Shown in pieces: positions 35,598-44,937 of a stretch of DNA of 64,000 bases. Within the stretch, counting starts at the first letter, position 1. Each line of letters begins with the position of its first letter. The DNA is from an uncultured Tenacibaculum sp. (lineage in GTDB: Bacteria > Bacteroidota > Bacteroidia > Flavobacteriales > Flavobacteriaceae). Location: assembly GCA_947498055.1 (NCBI GenBank), contig CANMJA010000020.1:17169-81168 (forward strand). Reading direction: 5' to 3'. A program made the translations under genes and the position numbers. The notes beneath the pieces were generated by a model that was not told the DNA's origin, searched no databases, and was given only the letters and a program-made list of their open reading frames with translations.

Positions 35598-36725
35598 TTG
35601 AATACCAAAAAACTTTCTATTCTTTTTTTATGTGGCTGGTATCCTTCTAGGGTGTTACCAAATAATGGTGATTTTATACAACGACATGCAGAAGCAGTAA
35701 GTTTACTACATGACGTTTCTGTACTACATATTATTTCAGATGCTTCTTTAAAAAAGAATATAGAAGTAGTAACCCAAAAGGTTAATGGAGTTCAAACAAA
35801 TATTGCGTATTTAAAACCAAGTAAAAATCCTGTTGTAAAAACATATCGATTTCTAAAAGCTTTTTTTACATTACTCAGTAAAATAGAAAAAATTGATTTT
35901 GTACATGTAAATAAACTGTATCCTTTTGGTTTGTTTGCTTTATTTTTAAAATGGTTTCGTAAAAAATCGTTTCTTATTTCTGAACATTGGACAGGTTATC
36001 ACCAACCATTATCGAAAAACATTTCTAAAACTGAAATTTTCCTTTCTAAAATTATCAGTAAAAATGCTAGTTTTATCTGTCCTGTTTCCAAAGATTTACA
36101 AAAATCTATGTCTATGCTAAATTTTAAAGGAAATTACAATGTGGTTCCAAATGTAGTAGATACTAATTTATTTATTCCTAAAGAAAATACTTCCTCTAAA
36201 TTTACGATACTTCATATTTCTAATATGTTAGAAGAACACAAAAATGTATCTGGAATTATTACTGCTTTTTCTAGTTTTAAAAAGCAAATCACAAACACTG
36301 AATTAATTTTAATTGGTGAAAATTCTAAGAAATATAAATCACAAACCGATGCTTTAAAGATTTCTAACTCTATTCAATTTATAGATCATATTCCACATTA
36401 TAAAGTAATAACATATTTACAAAAATCTAGTGTTTTTGTATTGTTTAGTAATTATGAAAATCTACCTTGCGTTATTTTAGAAAGCTTTTCGTGTGGCACG
36501 CCGGTAATTAGTACGAATGTTGGTGGTATTTCTGAATTTTTCCCAAAAGATTTCGGGTATTTAATTTCTCCGAAAAATGAAAATGAATTAGTAGAGAAAC
36601 TTTTAGATATGTATACCAATCCGATTAAAAATAAAACTAAAATGCATGAGTATGCCAAAGCTAATTTTAGTTATTTACAAGTGGCTACTACTTTTTCTAA
36701 TTTATACTTTAAAATAGTACATTGA
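35598..36725 (+). CDS. Glycosyltransferase family 4
   Basis: This is a 375-residue GT-B glycosyltransferase of the GT4 type, probably acting in surface polysaccharide or lipopolysaccharide synthesis at the cytoplasmic face. The N-terminal domain opens LSILFLCGWYPSRVLPNNGDF, the linker shows VVPNVVDTNLFIP, and the C-terminal nucleotide-sugar site has ENLPCVILESFSCGTPVIST. The start is a TTG at 35598; there is no nearby ATG. The stop overlaps the flippase start by 4 bases (TTGA), coupling them. Donor and acceptor sugars cannot be told. Confidence 0.87.
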   Translation: MNTKKLSILFLCGWYPSRVLPNNGDFIQRHAEAVSLLHDVSVLHIISDASLKKNIEVVTQKVNGVQTNIAYLKPSKNPVVKTYRFLKAFFTLLSKIEKIDFVHVNKLYPFGLFALFLKWFRKKSFLISEHWTGYHQPLSKNISKTEIFLSKIISKNASFICPVSKDLQKSMSMLNFKGNYNVVPNVVDTNLFIPKENTSSKFTILHISNMLEEHKNVSGIITAFSSFKKQITNTELILIGENSKKYKSQTDALKISNSIQFIDHIPHYKVITYLQKSSVFVLFSNYENLPCVILESFSCGTPVISTNVGGISEFFPKDFGYLISPKNENELVEKLLDMYTNPIKNKTKMHEYAKANFSYLQVATTFSNLYFKIVH

Positions 36726-37981
36726 AAGGATTAAAAAATTACATACTCGATTTTATGAATAGATCTGGTGGATTCATTTTTTTTTCTACCATAATTTCAA
36801 GGCTTCTTTCTTTTCTTGCTTCTTGGATTGCTTTACAGTTAATTCCTAACAAAGAACTTGGCACTGTATTATTTTCTTGGAATATTATAACCTTTTTAAT
36901 TCCCTTAACAGGTTTAGGTTTGCATCAAAGTTATATTCGATATGGAGCGCTAACTACTTCTAAAAAAGAAAAAAGTTCTCTTTTAAATTATGTTATTAAA
37001 AAAGGAAGTTGGGCGTCATTAGCAATCACATTTATTTTAAGTTGCTTTGGGTTCTTTTTTAATTTTAATCTTGAAAAAACAGGAACTTATTTAATTTATT
37101 TTTCTTTTATTTTTTTACCTCTTTTTTTGTTTGAAGTTTTAAAAATTAAATATCGTTTATACCATCAAAATAAAAAACATGCTTTTTTAGAAATTATTTA
37201 TAATTGTATTCTAGTTACACTCATTACCATATTAAGTGCTTATTTTTCTGAAACAGGTTATATTATTGCTTTAATTATTGCTCCTACTCTATCAGTATTA
37301 TTATTTATAAGAGATGTAAAAACGAATAAAAAGGAATATAAAAAACCTGCCTTTATTAATCTTGAATTCTGGAAATATGGTTTTTTCGGAAGCTTGTCTA
37401 ATGTAGCTACTATGCTTCTTTTTGCTATAGATATTTTATTGATAGGAAATATATTAAATAATGCTGAACAAGTTACAACCTACAGGTATTTGTCTTTACT
37501 TCCTTTTAGCATGTTATTTTTACCAAGGGTTTTTATGACCACCGATTTTGTTGCTTTTACAGAAAAAATATACGATCGTAGTTTTATTAAAAACTATATA
37601 AAAAACTATCTTTCGTTATTCTTTATTATCTGTTGTTTATTTGTTGCTACATCTTATCTATTTAGCAACCAAATACTTTCTTTTTTCGATAGTTCTTTCA
37701 CTAATTACAGCAATAGTTATCTCATCTTATCTATAGGTGTTTGTGGTATTCTTATTTTTAGAGGTTTATTTGGTAATTTACTCTCCTCTATTGGGGCAGT
37801 AAGAATAAATTTTTATATCACTTTAATAGCTTTAGTTATCAATTATTTTGCAAATTCAAAACTCATTCCTTTATATGGTATTAAAGGAGCAGCTATCACC
37901 TCTGCCATTTTAATGTGGTTTACAGGTATTTTATCTATGCTTTTATTTATTTTTAAGTATAGAAATTATACTAACGCTTAA
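36722..37981 (+). CDS. Polysaccharide flippase, MOP/Wzx family
   Basis: This is a 419-residue polytopic membrane protein with about 12 hydrophobic segments, fitting the lipid-linked oligosaccharide flippases (RfbX/Wzx group). Visible features are the N-terminal FIFFSTIISRLLSFLASW, the central WKYGFFGSLSNVATMLLFAI and the C-terminal LYGIKGAAITSAILMW. The TTG start overlaps the glycosyltransferase stop by 4 bases; an alternative ATG is 11 codons in. Its 3' end overlaps the convergent FemAB-like gene by 11 bases. Confidence 0.82.
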   Translation: MKGLKNYILDFMNRSGGFIFFSTIISRLLSFLASWIALQLIPNKELGTVLFSWNIITFLIPLTGLGLHQSYIRYGALTTSKKEKSSLLNYVIKKGSWASLAITFILSCFGFFFNFNLEKTGTYLIYFSFIFLPLFLFEVLKIKYRLYHQNKKHAFLEIIYNCILVTLITILSAYFSETGYIIALIIAPTLSVLLFIRDVKTNKKEYKKPAFINLEFWKYGFFGSLSNVATMLLFAIDILLIGNILNNAEQVTTYRYLSLLPFSMLFLPRVFMTTDFVAFTEKIYDRSFIKNYIKNYLSLFFIICCLFVATSYLFSNQILSFFDSSFTNYSNSYLILSIGVCGILIFRGLFGNLLSSIGAVRINFYITLIALVINYFANSKLIPLYGIKGAAITSAILMWFTGILSMLLFIFKYRNYTNA

Positions 37982-38876
37982 ATAAACGTAGTAACCAAGG
38001 TAATTTATTATAATGTAGTTCTGTATAATATTCATCTACAGCTCCAAAACTCTTGTAATACTTTGCGATATTTTTCATAGAAGACCCACCAAAGTTAAAA
38101 ACAGAAAAATTTCTTTCATATTTAAAAATAGCTCGGTCATTCATAAAAGTATTTCCTCCATTATCTCTGTTATTAAAGTTGGAAGAACAAACCAATTCTG
38201 TTACTTTACTCTTATGTTTTAAAAAAAATGCTCCAGAAATCAACCTATTTTCTTTATCATATACGGTTAACAATTCTCCTTTTTTATTCTTGATACAAAT
38301 ATGCATTAATTTATACAACCTTAAATAATCTTTATCTTTCAATTTCCGTACTCTCTTTCCTACATTATCTTTAAATAAATCGATTAGCTTTTTAGGAGTA
38401 TCATTCCATTTTTCTGTTAAATCAGATTTACTAGCTTTTTTTAATTCTCTTTTTCTATTTCTATTATAATCAGTAACAATACTTGTATATGGTTTCTCTA
38501 ACGCAATATATTGCAATTGCTTTTGTTTTTGAAAAGAATGAAACATGCTAAATAAATTATTAGCATTCATTCGTAAGTTCACGTATTTAAATTCACTAAA
38601 CAATTCTATTAAAAACTCGTTTTCATCTTCCGTTTCTCTAGAAAAAACACCAAGCTGTATTACCCAAAACGGAAGGTATACATATGTAATGAAAAACTTT
38701 TTTCTCCAAGGAATTGGCATAACAGCTTCATAATCATTTAACACAAAAACACTCCAATTATCTGCTACAATGTCTAAATACCAAGAATATCCAAATACAT
38801 TAGATTGTATCGATTCTTCAATACAAGCATTGTACTTTTCTTCATTTAATTCTTGCCTAGTTACTAAACGTATCAT
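37971..38876 (-). CDS. FemAB/GNAT-like acyl- or aminoacyltransferase
   Basis: This is a 301-residue cytosolic protein with the double-GNAT fold outline of FemAB-like enzymes: an N-terminal FGYSWYLDIVADNW and AVMPIPWRKKFFITYVY, a central region with NRKRELKKASKS, and a C-terminal GNAT half with RLISGAFFLKHKSKVTELV and VFNFGGSSMKNIAKYYKSFG. Such proteins add amino acids or acyl groups to peptidoglycan or polysaccharide precursors; the substrate is not known. It is co-transcribed after the deacetylase-like gene (no gap) and faces the flippase. Confidence 0.7.
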   Translation of the reverse strand: MIRLVTRQELNEEKYNACIEESIQSNVFGYSWYLDIVADNWSVFVLNDYEAVMPIPWRKKFFITYVYLPFWVIQLGVFSRETEDENEFLIELFSEFKYVNLRMNANNLFSMFHSFQKQKQLQYIALEKPYTSIVTDYNRNRKRELKKASKSDLTEKWNDTPKKLIDLFKDNVGKRVRKLKDKDYLRLYKLMHICIKNKKGELLTVYDKENRLISGAFFLKHKSKVTELVCSSNFNNRDNGGNTFMNDRAIFKYERNFSVFNFGGSSMKNIAKYYKSFGAVDEYYTELHYNKLPWLLRLFKR

Positions 38877-40181
38877 TTATTTAGAAGCAATTTTTAACAT
38901 AGATTCGTATACCCTTCCCCAACCTTTCCAACGTAAATAATTGCTTATAGCCTCGTTATGAAATAAAGTTATGAAGGTTCCATTTACTCGTTTCACTTCG
39001 TTCTTAAGATCACTAATTTTTCCTAAAGATTGTTTTGGTGTTAACTTCATATAATCATTTAAAGTAGTATCCATTAACGCAAAAGGAAATATTTTTAATG
39101 GCGTTTGAATTTCAAAATCTAAATCATAAAAATAAAAAGGAGTACAGGTACTTGCTCTAAAACCAACATGACTAGCATATCCCATAGAATAATCTTCTTT
39201 AATTTCTAAATCAATTAGTCTTTGAAAGGTGTCTGGTAGTAAAAATCGTAAATAATGTTGACGAGATCTAAAAATAGGCATATTTGTAATTCCCTCTAAA
39301 CGCTCTTTCTCTGTTTTCAACTTTTTAAAATCGTGCATGGTGTAGTAAGACGGATGTAAACCTACTCTTGCATAATCTACCATATCTTTAATAAGCAACT
39401 TAAATTTAGCTTTAGAAGCAGAAATATTTGTATCGTATGTAGTGTAATCTCCTATTAAAAAAAAGAATAAGGTTCTTACCTTATATTTTTCTTTTAGTTT
39501 TATTAGGTTTTCAAAAGTATCAAAAGGATCTTTTTTAATGTTAAATCGAACCGCAAATCTATCTATAACATACCTAATATTTAGATTATAAAGGTCTTTA
39601 AAAAAACCTCCAATCGCTCTAACAGAACTTTTGTATTTGTAAGCATATGCATTATCTACATCTATTGTTGAAATAAATTGATATTTTCTTTGCTTGTATT
39701 TATAATCAGGAAATTTTTCTTTTAATTTATCTAGTAATTTAAATGCCCATATATCTATTACTGGTTTTTCTAAAAAATCATATTGAAAAGCTAAACTTTG
39801 CGTTGCTGAAAAACGTTCATGAGTATCTTTTATATGCGGTAAATACTCTTCATATCTTGTTATTAAATAGAAACTTGCCGAAAAAATATCGAAAGGTATC
39901 GTTGCTTTTTTACCTTGATAGAAAAAACAAGGTACCTCTTCCCATTTAGAAATGATAATATCTAAATCGTTTACCCCTTGTTGAAATAATAAACTCGTGC
40001 TTTTAATAAAAAATTCATTTCCTAAAGGTACTTTTGTATACGATAATTTAGGACCATTATGCGCAACAAAATCTTCTACTTTAGAAGTAAAATCTATATC
40101 TATTAATAATATTCTTGTAAAAATATGCTTAAAAGCATATCGTACTCTGGGCGTTACTTTATGTGTATAAATGAGTATCAA
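38877..40181 (-). CDS. Polysaccharide-deacetylase-like protein
   Basis: This is a 434-residue protein. The N-terminal domain (about 1-145, ILIYTHKVTPRVRYAFKHIF) resembles DUF7033, and the C-terminal half has an NodB-like barrel: STIDVDNAYAYKYK with the metal-site aspartates, VGLHPSYYTMHD with a conserved His, and TLFHNEAIS near the end. It probably acts on surface glycans, but a catalytic role is unproven. The start is a TTG; the encoded N-terminus matches what I know of the family. It lies 16 bases after radC and directly before the FemAB-like gene. Confidence 0.75.
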   Translation of the reverse strand: MILIYTHKVTPRVRYAFKHIFTRILLIDIDFTSKVEDFVAHNGPKLSYTKVPLGNEFFIKSTSLLFQQGVNDLDIIISKWEEVPCFFYQGKKATIPFDIFSASFYLITRYEEYLPHIKDTHERFSATQSLAFQYDFLEKPVIDIWAFKLLDKLKEKFPDYKYKQRKYQFISTIDVDNAYAYKYKSSVRAIGGFFKDLYNLNIRYVIDRFAVRFNIKKDPFDTFENLIKLKEKYKVRTLFFFLIGDYTTYDTNISASKAKFKLLIKDMVDYARVGLHPSYYTMHDFKKLKTEKERLEGITNMPIFRSRQHYLRFLLPDTFQRLIDLEIKEDYSMGYASHVGFRASTCTPFYFYDLDFEIQTPLKIFPFALMDTTLNDYMKLTPKQSLGKISDLKNEVKRVNGTFITLFHNEAISNYLRWKGWGRVYESMLKIASK

Positions 40182-40197
40182 TACTCTCGGTTTTTAT

Positions 40198-40884
40198 TTA
40201 CAAAACTCCTTCGTCTGCAAAGCTAAAATAAGTTTTTTCCGTTATAATTAAATGATCTAACACTTTTATATCTAAAGATTCTCCTGCACCCTTAATCTTA
40301 TTAGTAAGTTGTTTGTCTGGTAAACTGGGAGTTATTTTTCCTGAAGGATGGTTATGAAATAAAATAATTGCTACTGCAGATAATTCTAATGCTCTTTTAA
40401 AAATTAATCGAACATCTACCAAGGTACTATTTAAACCTCCTTTACTAATCTGTTTTTTTGACAAAACGGTACTTGCATTATTTAAATAAGCTACCCAAAA
40501 TTCTTCGTGTCCTAAATCTCCCAAAACTGGCTGCATCATTAAAAAAGCGTCTTTAGAAGAACCTATTTTCAAATTCTGCAACCTATTTTCAAAATGCCTT
40601 CTTTTTCCTAGTTCTAATGCCGTAATGATAGAAATAGATTTTGCTTCTCCTATTCCCTTAAAACTCATTAATTCTTCTGGTGAAAGTTTAGATAACTTCT
40701 GTAAATTAAATTCTACAGATTGTAGCATTCTTTTAGAAAGATCAATTGCACTTTCTTCTCTATTACCAGAGCCTATTAAAATTGCAATTAATTCGGCATT
40801 GGACAATACTTCTTTTCCTTTAGACAATAATTTTTCTCTAGGTCTATCATCTAAAGCCCAAGATTTTATACTCAACTTTTTCAT
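40198..40884 (-). CDS. radC: RadC/JAMM-domain DNA-repair-associated protein
   Basis: This is a 228-residue RadC (YeeS-type) protein. An N-terminal helix-hairpin-helix part (SNAELIAILIGSG, then MSFKGIGEAKSISIITA) precedes the JAMM metal-site segment LFHNHPSGKITPSLPDK, with the HxH and Asp ligands. Despite the name, the function is unsettled; DNA repair has been proposed. It is monocistronic or leads into the deacetylase-like gene, 16 bases away. A -7 box lies at 40898-40905. Confidence 0.9.
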   Translation of the reverse strand: MKKLSIKSWALDDRPREKLLSKGKEVLSNAELIAILIGSGNREESAIDLSKRMLQSVEFNLQKLSKLSPEELMSFKGIGEAKSISIITALELGKRRHFENRLQNLKIGSSKDAFLMMQPVLGDLGHEEFWVAYLNNASTVLSKKQISKGGLNSTLVDVRLIFKRALELSAVAIILFHNHPSGKITPSLPDKQLTNKIKGAGESLDIKVLDHLIITEKTYFSFADEGVL

Positions 40885-40897
40885 TACTTTTTTTAAA

Positions 40898-40905
40898 CAA
40901 ATATA
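40898..40905 (-). promoter_or_regulatory. -7 box of radC
   Basis: TATATTTG on the minus strand (complement of 40898-40905) is a full match to TAnnTTTG, 13 bases from the radC ATG. No TTG was seen at the usual spacing. Confidence 0.4.
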
Positions 40906-41087
40906 CTAGAGATGTTTTAATAAAAAAGAACACCTTTCCATTAACTTACTATTTCTAAAGTTCAATAACCAACACAAGCAACTAACTACCAAATAATTAG
41001 TTCTGTGAAATAAATGTTTAATGACACCTTTTTTTTTTCATATGCACTTAAAAAAACTTAATTTTTAAATTTTTAACATTAAAAACG

Positions 41088-41095
41088 TATCTTTG
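41088..41095 (+). promoter_or_regulatory. -7 box of trkA-trkH
   Basis: TATCTTTG, followed by C, is a full match to TAnnTTTG and lies 23 bases before the trkA ATG. The predicted leader is about 15-17 nt. Confidence 0.5.
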
Positions 41096-41118
41096 CAGCC
41101 TATCCTTTAATTTTTAAT

Positions 41119-42465
41119 ATGAAAATTATTATAGCTGGAGCTGGTGATGTCGGTTTTCATCTGGCTAAATTACTTTCTTACGAATCACAAGATACTTATA
41201 TAATTGATTTAGATGGAGACAAGCTAAACTATATTAATAATCATTTAGATGTTATTACTAAAAAGGGAGATGCTACTTCAATAAAACTATTAAAAGAAAT
41301 TGGTGCTAATACTGCCGATTTATTATTAGCCGTAACAGAAAGTCAGAACACAAACTTTACTATTTCGGTAATAGGAAAAGCTTTAGGTGTAAAAAAAACC
41401 ATTGCTCGTATTAAAAACCCAGAATTTTTAAATAGTGATACCATTAATTTTCAAGATTTTGGAGTTGATTTTATGATTTCACCAGAAGAATTAGCTGCTG
41501 AAGAAATTAATTTACTCTTACATCAATCTTCTTTTAATGATACGGTAGCTTTTGAAAATGGGTTATTTAATGTAATGGGTACCACTTTAAATTACAAATC
41601 TCCTATTGTAGATTTATCTGTAAAAGATGCTAAAGATAAATTTAATATGGTGGATTTTATCACTATAGCTATTAAAAGAGAAGGTATTGCGCAAACTATT
41701 ATTCCTAGAGGAGATACTGTGTATAAAGTAAATGACCAAGTTTACTTTTCTGTACCTAATTACAGTATTGAAAAACTCTATCCTATTTGTGGAAAAGAGC
41801 ATATCGATATAAAAAATGTAATGATTTTAGGAGGTAGTAGTATTGGTAAAAAAACAGCTCGTAATCTTTGCAAAAACGATTTTAAAGTAAAATTAATAGA
41901 AAAGAAAAAAGAAAAAGCACTAACATTAGCAGAAGATCTAAGAGCTACTCTAGTGATTAATGGAGATGGTAGAGATTTAGAATTACTTGAAGAAGAAAAT
42001 ATAAGAGACATGGATGCTTTTATAGCAGTTACAGGAAATTCTGAAACAAATATTATGTCTTGTTTAGTTGCTAAATCTAAAGGTGTTAAAAAAACAGTTG
42101 CCTTAGTAGAGAATATGGATTATATAAATATTTCTCAAACTATTGGTATAGATACACTTATTAATAAAAAATTAATTGCTGCTAGTAATATTTTTCGTCA
42201 CATAAGAAAAGGAGAAATACTTGCTTTAGCTAACTTACATAATGTAGATGCTGAAGTTTTTGAATTTGAAGTATTAAAAGATGCTAAAGTTACCCAAAAA
42301 CCAATTAAAGAACTACGTTTTCCTAGAGAGGCCGTTTTTGGAGGTGTAATTAGAGATGGTAAAGCACTTATGTCTTTTGGTAACATGCAAATACAAGAAG
42401 GAGATCATGTAATTGTATTTTGTTTACCCGAAGCTATTTCTATTGTAGAAGATTTATTTAACTAA
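41119..42465 (+). CDS. trkA: Trk potassium-uptake regulatory subunit TrkA
   Basis: This is a 448-residue cytosolic NAD-binding gating subunit of the Trk K+ transporter. It has two RCK units: the first with GAGDVG (7-12) and an acidic ribose-binding IDLDGDK (about 33-39), the second starting at about 235 with ILGGSSIGKKTA; each is followed by a TrkA-C domain (around 140-220 and 370-448). Length is normal for a two-repeat TrkA. It overlaps trkH by one base (TAATG), so translation is coupled. Confidence 0.94.
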   Translation: MKIIIAGAGDVGFHLAKLLSYESQDTYIIDLDGDKLNYINNHLDVITKKGDATSIKLLKEIGANTADLLLAVTESQNTNFTISVIGKALGVKKTIARIKNPEFLNSDTINFQDFGVDFMISPEELAAEEINLLLHQSSFNDTVAFENGLFNVMGTTLNYKSPIVDLSVKDAKDKFNMVDFITIAIKREGIAQTIIPRGDTVYKVNDQVYFSVPNYSIEKLYPICGKEHIDIKNVMILGGSSIGKKTARNLCKNDFKVKLIEKKKEKALTLAEDLRATLVINGDGRDLELLEEENIRDMDAFIAVTGNSETNIMSCLVAKSKGVKKTVALVENMDYINISQTIGIDTLINKKLIAASNIFRHIRKGEILALANLHNVDAEVFEFEVLKDAKVTQKPIKELRFPREAVFGGVIRDGKALMSFGNMQIQEGDHVIVFCLPEAISIVEDLFN

Positions 42466-43964
42466 TGGAAAATTTAAATCTAAAACTTATTTTTCGTTTT
42501 CTTGGTATCACTGCCATTTTAAATGGTTTTTTCATGTGGTTAACCATTCCTTTTAGCTTATATTTTGAAGAAAAAGCAGTCTTAGGAATTTTAAACTCTG
42601 GTATTATCACCATATTTTTAGGCTTAATTCTTTTCTTTTTTAATAAACCTGACAATAAAAATCTTAAGAAAAAAGAAGGGTATTTAATTGTTACATTAGG
42701 TTGGGTAACACTTACCATTACAGGTATGCTTCCTTATTTAATGACAGGTAGTATTCCTTCTATAACAGATGCTCTTTTTGAAACAATCTCTGGTTATTCT
42801 ACCACAGGTTCCTCTATTTTAACAGATATAGAAAGTATGCCTAAAGGTATCCTTTTTTGGAGAAGTGCTACGCACTGGATTGGTGGTATGGGTATTATTG
42901 TTTTAACAATTGCTATCCTCCCTTTATTAGGCATTGGTGGTATGCAATTATTTATGGCGGAAGCTCCAGGTCCTTCTACGGACAAACTACATCCAAGAAT
43001 TACTGATACAGCAAAAAGATTATGGTTAATTTATGTAGGACTTACTATAATTGAATTCCTTTTATTAAAAGTAGCGGGTATGACTTGGTTTGATGCCATA
43101 AATCATGCTATGGCTACTGTAAGTACTGGTGGTTTTTCAACAAAGAATGCTAGTGTTGCTTACTGGAATAACTCACCTTTCATACAATATATTATTCTCT
43201 TTTTCATGTTTATTGCTGGAGCAAATTTTGTTTTAGTTTACTTTGCTTTAAAAGGAAAAATTAGAAAAGTGATACAAAGTGAAGAATTTAGATATTACTT
43301 TTTTGGTGTACTCTTAATTACCGCCATTATAAGTGTTGCCATACTTTTCTTTAAAGACCCTTCCTTGGTTACTACTATAAATCATCCTGAAGTATTAGGA
43401 CATACCGAAAGTACTATTAGGCACACTTTATTTTCAGTAATATCGGTAATTACAACTACAGGTTTTGTGTCTGCCGATTTTACAACATGGAGCTTTTTTG
43501 TTACTGCCGTATTCTTTGCCTTATTCTTTTCGGGAGGTTCTGCAGGATCTACCTCTGGCGGTGTTAAAATTGTACGTCATATTGTAATGCTTAAAAACAG
43601 TTTTTTAGAATTTAAAAAAGCATTACACCCTAATGCTATAATTCCTGTTCGTTACGATGGTAAAGCTGTACAACAAACCATTGTTTTTAATATTATTTCT
43701 TTCTTTATATTATACATGCTTATTTTTATTATGGGCTCTGTTATACTAGCTATGATGGGATTAGACTTTCAATCTGCTATAGGTGCATGTGCTTCTTCTC
43801 TAGGAAATATTGGTCCAGCAATAGGTAGTGTTAGCCCTGTAGATAACTTTTCACATTTATCTGCAAGTGCAAAAGTATTTTGTTCTTTTTTAATGCTTAT
43901 TGGACGTTTAGAACTCTTTACTGTTCTTATTTTATTTACTCCTTTTTTCTGGAAAAAGAATTAA
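42465..43964 (+). CDS. trkH: Trk potassium-uptake channel subunit TrkH
   Basis: This is a 499-residue K+-translocating membrane subunit with about ten or more hydrophobic segments and the four pore (P-loop) regions with selectivity glycines, for example TISGYSTTGSSI, ATVSTGGFST, VITTTGFVSADF and SSLGNIGPAIG. The motif GGSAGSTSGGVKIVR is a known TrkH loop. It is driven with trkA from one promoter and is the last gene of the pair; no terminator is evident downstream. Confidence 0.94.
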   Translation: MENLNLKLIFRFLGITAILNGFFMWLTIPFSLYFEEKAVLGILNSGIITIFLGLILFFFNKPDNKNLKKKEGYLIVTLGWVTLTITGMLPYLMTGSIPSITDALFETISGYSTTGSSILTDIESMPKGILFWRSATHWIGGMGIIVLTIAILPLLGIGGMQLFMAEAPGPSTDKLHPRITDTAKRLWLIYVGLTIIEFLLLKVAGMTWFDAINHAMATVSTGGFSTKNASVAYWNNSPFIQYIILFFMFIAGANFVLVYFALKGKIRKVIQSEEFRYYFFGVLLITAIISVAILFFKDPSLVTTINHPEVLGHTESTIRHTLFSVISVITTTGFVSADFTTWSFFVTAVFFALFFSGGSAGSTSGGVKIVRHIVMLKNSFLEFKKALHPNAIIPVRYDGKAVQQTIVFNIISFFILYMLIFIMGSVILAMMGLDFQSAIGACASSLGNIGPAIGSVSPVDNFSHLSASAKVFCSFLMLIGRLELFTVLILFTPFFWKKN

Positions 43965-44266
43965 CTTATTATTTAAGTTACAGTCCTTCTAAAAGAACAT
44001 TTCTTGCTCTTATTACCTAATATCATACGGTCATAACCAATAACAACACACTCATTCCTTAAAAACCAATAATAAAGTCTTCATGCAATACACTCATTCC
44101 TTATATACATACGCTCGTATCTAAATAAAAGACACTTAAGTAATAAAACACCTTTCAAGCCTTCATTCCTAACTAAATTTGAGTAGGGAATAAAATATTA
44201 CTTTTTAATAATTAAGCATTTAAAAAGTACAAACATTAATAAACACTAACTTTTAAACTTTTTATT
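43965..44266. other. Noncoding spacer with two direct repeats
   Basis: This 302-base stretch has no reading frame of coding character. It contains two exact copies of ACACTCATTCCTTA (44048-44061 and 44090-44103, 42 bases apart) and a looser third (CTTCATTCCTAA near 44160). The spacing of four helical turns suggests a binding site, but nothing known is recognised. The start of the tail-collar gene lies at its end. Confidence 0.45.
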
Positions 44267-44791
44267 ATGGATCCATTTATAGGACAAATTCAACCATACG
44301 GTTTTAATTTTGCACCACGGTCTTGGGCGTTATGCGATGGTCAATTAATGGCTATTTCTTCTAACACTGCTCTTTTTTCTTTACTAGGAACTACTTTTGG
44401 AGGGGATGGTAGAACAACATTTGCGTTACCAGACCTCAGAGGTAGAAGCATTGTTCATGTTGGACGAGGACCTGGACTTTCGACAATTACTTGGGGACAA
44501 AAAGGTGGTTCTGAACAATTAAATATACGAATACAAAATTTACCATCTCATAGCCATACACAATTGATACCAATTAATGATGATGAGGAAGCTAATACAG
44601 ACGATCCTAATAATGCCGTAATTGGGAACTCTGGAAACCCTAGATTTTACCCAAACCCTTCAACTGGCAAGTTTCTACGTCAATCACAAACAAGTAATGT
44701 TGGAAATAGTCAACCTATTAATATTAGGAACCCTTTTTTAGGAATATATGTTTGTATTGCATTATTTGGAATTTTTCCATCAAGAAGTTAA
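44267..44791 (+). CDS. Phage tail-collar-domain protein (microcystin-dependent-protein-like)
   Basis: This is a 174-residue protein beginning with the tail-collar domain (PFIGQIQPYGFNFAPRSWAL, then LFSLLGTTFGGDGRTTFALP and DLRGRSIVHVGRGPG), followed by GQKGGSEQLNI and a His-rich LPSHSHTQLIP, as in the so-called microcystin-dependent proteins. The C-terminus (LGIYVCIALFGIFPSR) is the normal end of this family. There is no signal peptide. No phage structural or lysis genes are nearby, so it is probably a chromosomal tail-fibre-like surface or secreted protein. In related genomes these genes tend to occur in sets; only one is seen here. Confidence 0.85.
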   Translation: MDPFIGQIQPYGFNFAPRSWALCDGQLMAISSNTALFSLLGTTFGGDGRTTFALPDLRGRSIVHVGRGPGLSTITWGQKGGSEQLNIRIQNLPSHSHTQLIPINDDEEANTDDPNNAVIGNSGNPRFYPNPSTGKFLRQSQTSNVGNSQPINIRNPFLGIYVCIALFGIFPSRS

Positions 44792-44937
44792 GAAATGAAA
44801 CTATTTAAAAAGCTGAATTTATATTCAACCTAAACTTATTTCAAGTTCTTTTTAATATTACAAAAGGACAGTTGGAACTTTTTAAATAGAGATTTGTAAA
44901 TACTTTTTAAATAATCTTTTTAAGATAGTTAAAAACC

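Noticed and set aside
44267..44791. Tail-collar gene as evidence of a prophage
   Set aside because: No integrase, capsid, tail-tube, lysis or other phage gene is found in the surrounding sequence.
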